A DNA stretch of 64,000 bases, from contig OY728136.1 in assembly GCA_963277665.1 (NCBI GenBank), positions 1,980,028,576 through 1,980,092,575 on the forward strand, read 5' to 3'. Both the position numbers and the translations under genes were made by a program. A model generated the notes under the pieces. The model saw nothing but the letters and a program-made list of their open reading frames with translations. It did no database searches and was not told where the DNA came from. The stretch comes from Viscum album (taxonomy: Eukaryota > Streptophyta > Magnoliopsida > Santalales > Viscaceae). Position 1 is the first letter of the stretch. The number at the start of each line of letters is the position of its first letter. This document shows, piece after piece, positions 62,850-64,000 of this stretch.

Positions 62850-63310
62850 TCTCCATAAGTGTGGATTACAACCTCCATGGAGAATTGTGTTTCATTTTCC
62901 ATCACTACCTCTCATGGATGATCCTTATTATAGATTTAATTAATATATATTATATTCATGAAATAATTAAATATTTTTACCTATAATATATCATATACAT
63001 TCTTATCTTTCCATCTTTGAATAATGATGACGTAGTTCGTGCGTACGTGTGGACTACCACCTCCATGAAGTGTTGCGACTCATTTTTCATCACCACAACA
63101 TATAGATGATATATAAAAGTTTATTAAAATATATAATATTATATTTATCATATATTCCTCATTATAGAATGATAAAATTACACTTACATTCGTTCCGTCA
63201 AAATCATTGAAAAATGGAATCATTCCTCATGCGTAAATACAACCTACCATCTTCATGATTGTAATATAGTTAATTTTCATGGTTTTTTCTCAAGAATAAT
63301 TAATGTAAAA
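62850..63310 (+). repeat. Degenerate tandem repeats (about 180 bp) inside element F 3' LTR
   Basis: Units near 62858, 63040 and 63222 share 'gtgtgga.tac.acctccatg' and 'tcattttccatcac' type cores with one another and with 54980-55430. The middle unit is best kept (GTGTGGACTACCACCTCCAT). Confidence 0.6.
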
Positions 63311-63483
63311 TAATAAAAACTATTCCATTATTATTATTATGGATATTATATAATAATATATTCTTTGACCAAAGTCTACGTATTTAAGTATTTTTGGACA
63401 AATGAATATATTTTTTTCAAAATGTCTGATATGAATTTTAATAATTAAGTAATTAAATATACACTAAAAATAAATATCTTATT

Positions 63484-63720
63484 CCAGCTGGTGTATATCT
63501 GTTGCTAAAAGTTCATTTTTTTGGTAAAACCTTTTACCAACAAAAAATGGCCTATCCCTAAACTGTTAGTAAAAAGTCCTTGGGTTAATGTTCTTGCGAC
63601 TGATAAAGTAGTTCTATAACTATTATAATAATTCCAATAGATAAGCTATATGTTGGTCAATGTTTTTAACAATAGATTCATAGGACAAATATATCTATTG
63701 GTAATAATATTACCGACATA
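63484..63720. mobile_element. Possible CACTA-like transposon end
   Basis: The block has a palindrome at about 63518-63548 (TTTTTTGGTAAAACCTTTTA then CCAACAAAAAA). It also has further GTTGCTAAAAG, CTGTTAGTAAAAAG and TTGGTAATAATATTACCGAC words, in both directions. Short inverted 'GGTAAAA/TTTTACC' words are typical of subterminal repeats in plant CACTA (En/Spm) elements. It starts where homology to the left LTR of F stops. A terminal CACTA/TAGTG was not found, so the boundary and class are tentative. Confidence 0.45.
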
Positions 63721-64000
63721 TATTATCTACTTATAAAATTCATTTAAATAAAAATTATAAATTTTTATTGTTGTGAAAATTTTATATTATATTTATTAAT
63801 TTATCATAAATAGTAAACATATTTTAATTATCATGCTGAAGAAAATTTTCACACATGTGAAAACATAGAAAACAATTATATAAATAATTGAATTTAATGT
63901 AAAATTAATAAATAAATAGTTTAGGTTCATTGTTAAGACCATAAAAACACAACCCCCCCCAACGATCTTTCTATTTATTATTTTGCACTCAAAAGCATTA

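Larger units (their letters stand above)
49578..64000 (+). mobile_element. Element E: Ty3/gypsy element related to D, partial, split by F
   Basis: A plus-strand 5' LTR (49578-51736), PBS and gag relic are present. At about 53022 the gag is cut by element F. The rest of E and its 3' LTR must lie beyond the window. The LTR start TTATGACCCTTATTT, the middle (for example 'ggagcatgg' at 51355 and 35740) and the end resemble element D's LTR, so the two are of the same or sister families. Confidence 0.75.
53022..64000 (+). mobile_element. Element F: Ty3/gypsy retrotransposon with chromodomain-like tail, inside gag of E
   Basis: This plus-strand element has a left LTR at 53022-about 56340 and a right LTR from 60898 to beyond the window. 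RT, RNase H, integrase and a chromodomain-like tail can be read between 58280 and 60897. The left flank is gag of element E. Gag and protease of F were not recognised in the 1.9 kb between PBS and RT, which is shorter than in element D, so part may be deleted. Stops and frameshifts throughout mean it is not active. Confidence 0.85.
60898..64000 (+). repeat. Element F 3' LTR, runs off the window
   Basis: It starts TGGTAACAACATAGG and aligns with the left LTR up to about 63480 (55620 in the left copy). After 63480 different sequence begins, probably an insertion. The true LTR end would lie beyond 64000. Confidence 0.75.

Noticed and set aside
1..64000. CRISPR arrays, bacterial operons, tRNA or rRNA genes
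   Set aside because: No regularly spaced identical repeats, no long bacterial-style frames, and no cloverleaf or rRNA core sequences were seen. The content is plant retrotransposons.

Overview
This window looks like seed-plant nuclear DNA made almost entirely of old, nested LTR retrotransposons. I found no host protein-coding gene, rRNA, tRNA or CRISPR array. The evidence for a plant is the mix of Ty3/gypsy elements (several with an integrase C-terminus like that of chromodomain elements) and a Ty1/copia element, all with primer-binding sites resembling the plant initiator-Met type (TGGTATCAGAGC). The DNA is strongly AT-rich and poor in CG dinucleotides, as expected of long-methylated, deaminated repeats. 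LTR pairs are so diverged that they align only as broken words, so the insertions are old. A large, slowly purged genome (for example a gymnosperm) would fit, but the species cannot be read from the sequence.

Layout, left to right. 1-3537: AT-rich DNA without recognisable content. 3538-12730: element A, a minus-strand Ty3/gypsy element with a full right (5') LTR, a left (3') LTR that aligns only from about 3538, and a readable reverse transcriptase relic. 12731-16223: AT-rich, unassigned. 16224-about 49190: element B, a minus-strand Ty3/gypsy-like tandem LTR1-internal1-LTR2-internal2, with each LTR about 3.1 kb. Two plus-strand elements split its LTRs. Element C (Ty1/copia, 17689-27540) sits in LTR1, and element D (Ty3/gypsy, 33807-44196) sits in LTR2. 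The B sequence can be followed across both insertions because the broken halves continue in register with the other LTR.

49578-64000 holds element E, a plus-strand gypsy element related to D with a 5' LTR, PBS and partial gag. Its gag is interrupted at about 53022 by element F, another plus-strand gypsy element with long LTRs (over 3 kb). F has relics of reverse transcriptase, RNase H, integrase and a chromodomain-like tail, and its right LTR runs off the window. The last 500 bases carry sequence resembling CACTA-transposon subterminal repeats.

Element D is the best preserved copy: protease, reverse transcriptase, RNase H, integrase and chromodomain-like tail can be followed in order from about 38.4 to 41.8 kb, but every block carries stops and frameshifts. 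No element appears able to encode a working polyprotein. The inferred order of events is: B inserted and became a tandem, then C and D inserted into its LTRs; E inserted near the right end of B; F inserted into E. All letters A-F are my own labels. All boundaries come from reading by eye, and those marked 'about' may be off by tens of bases.
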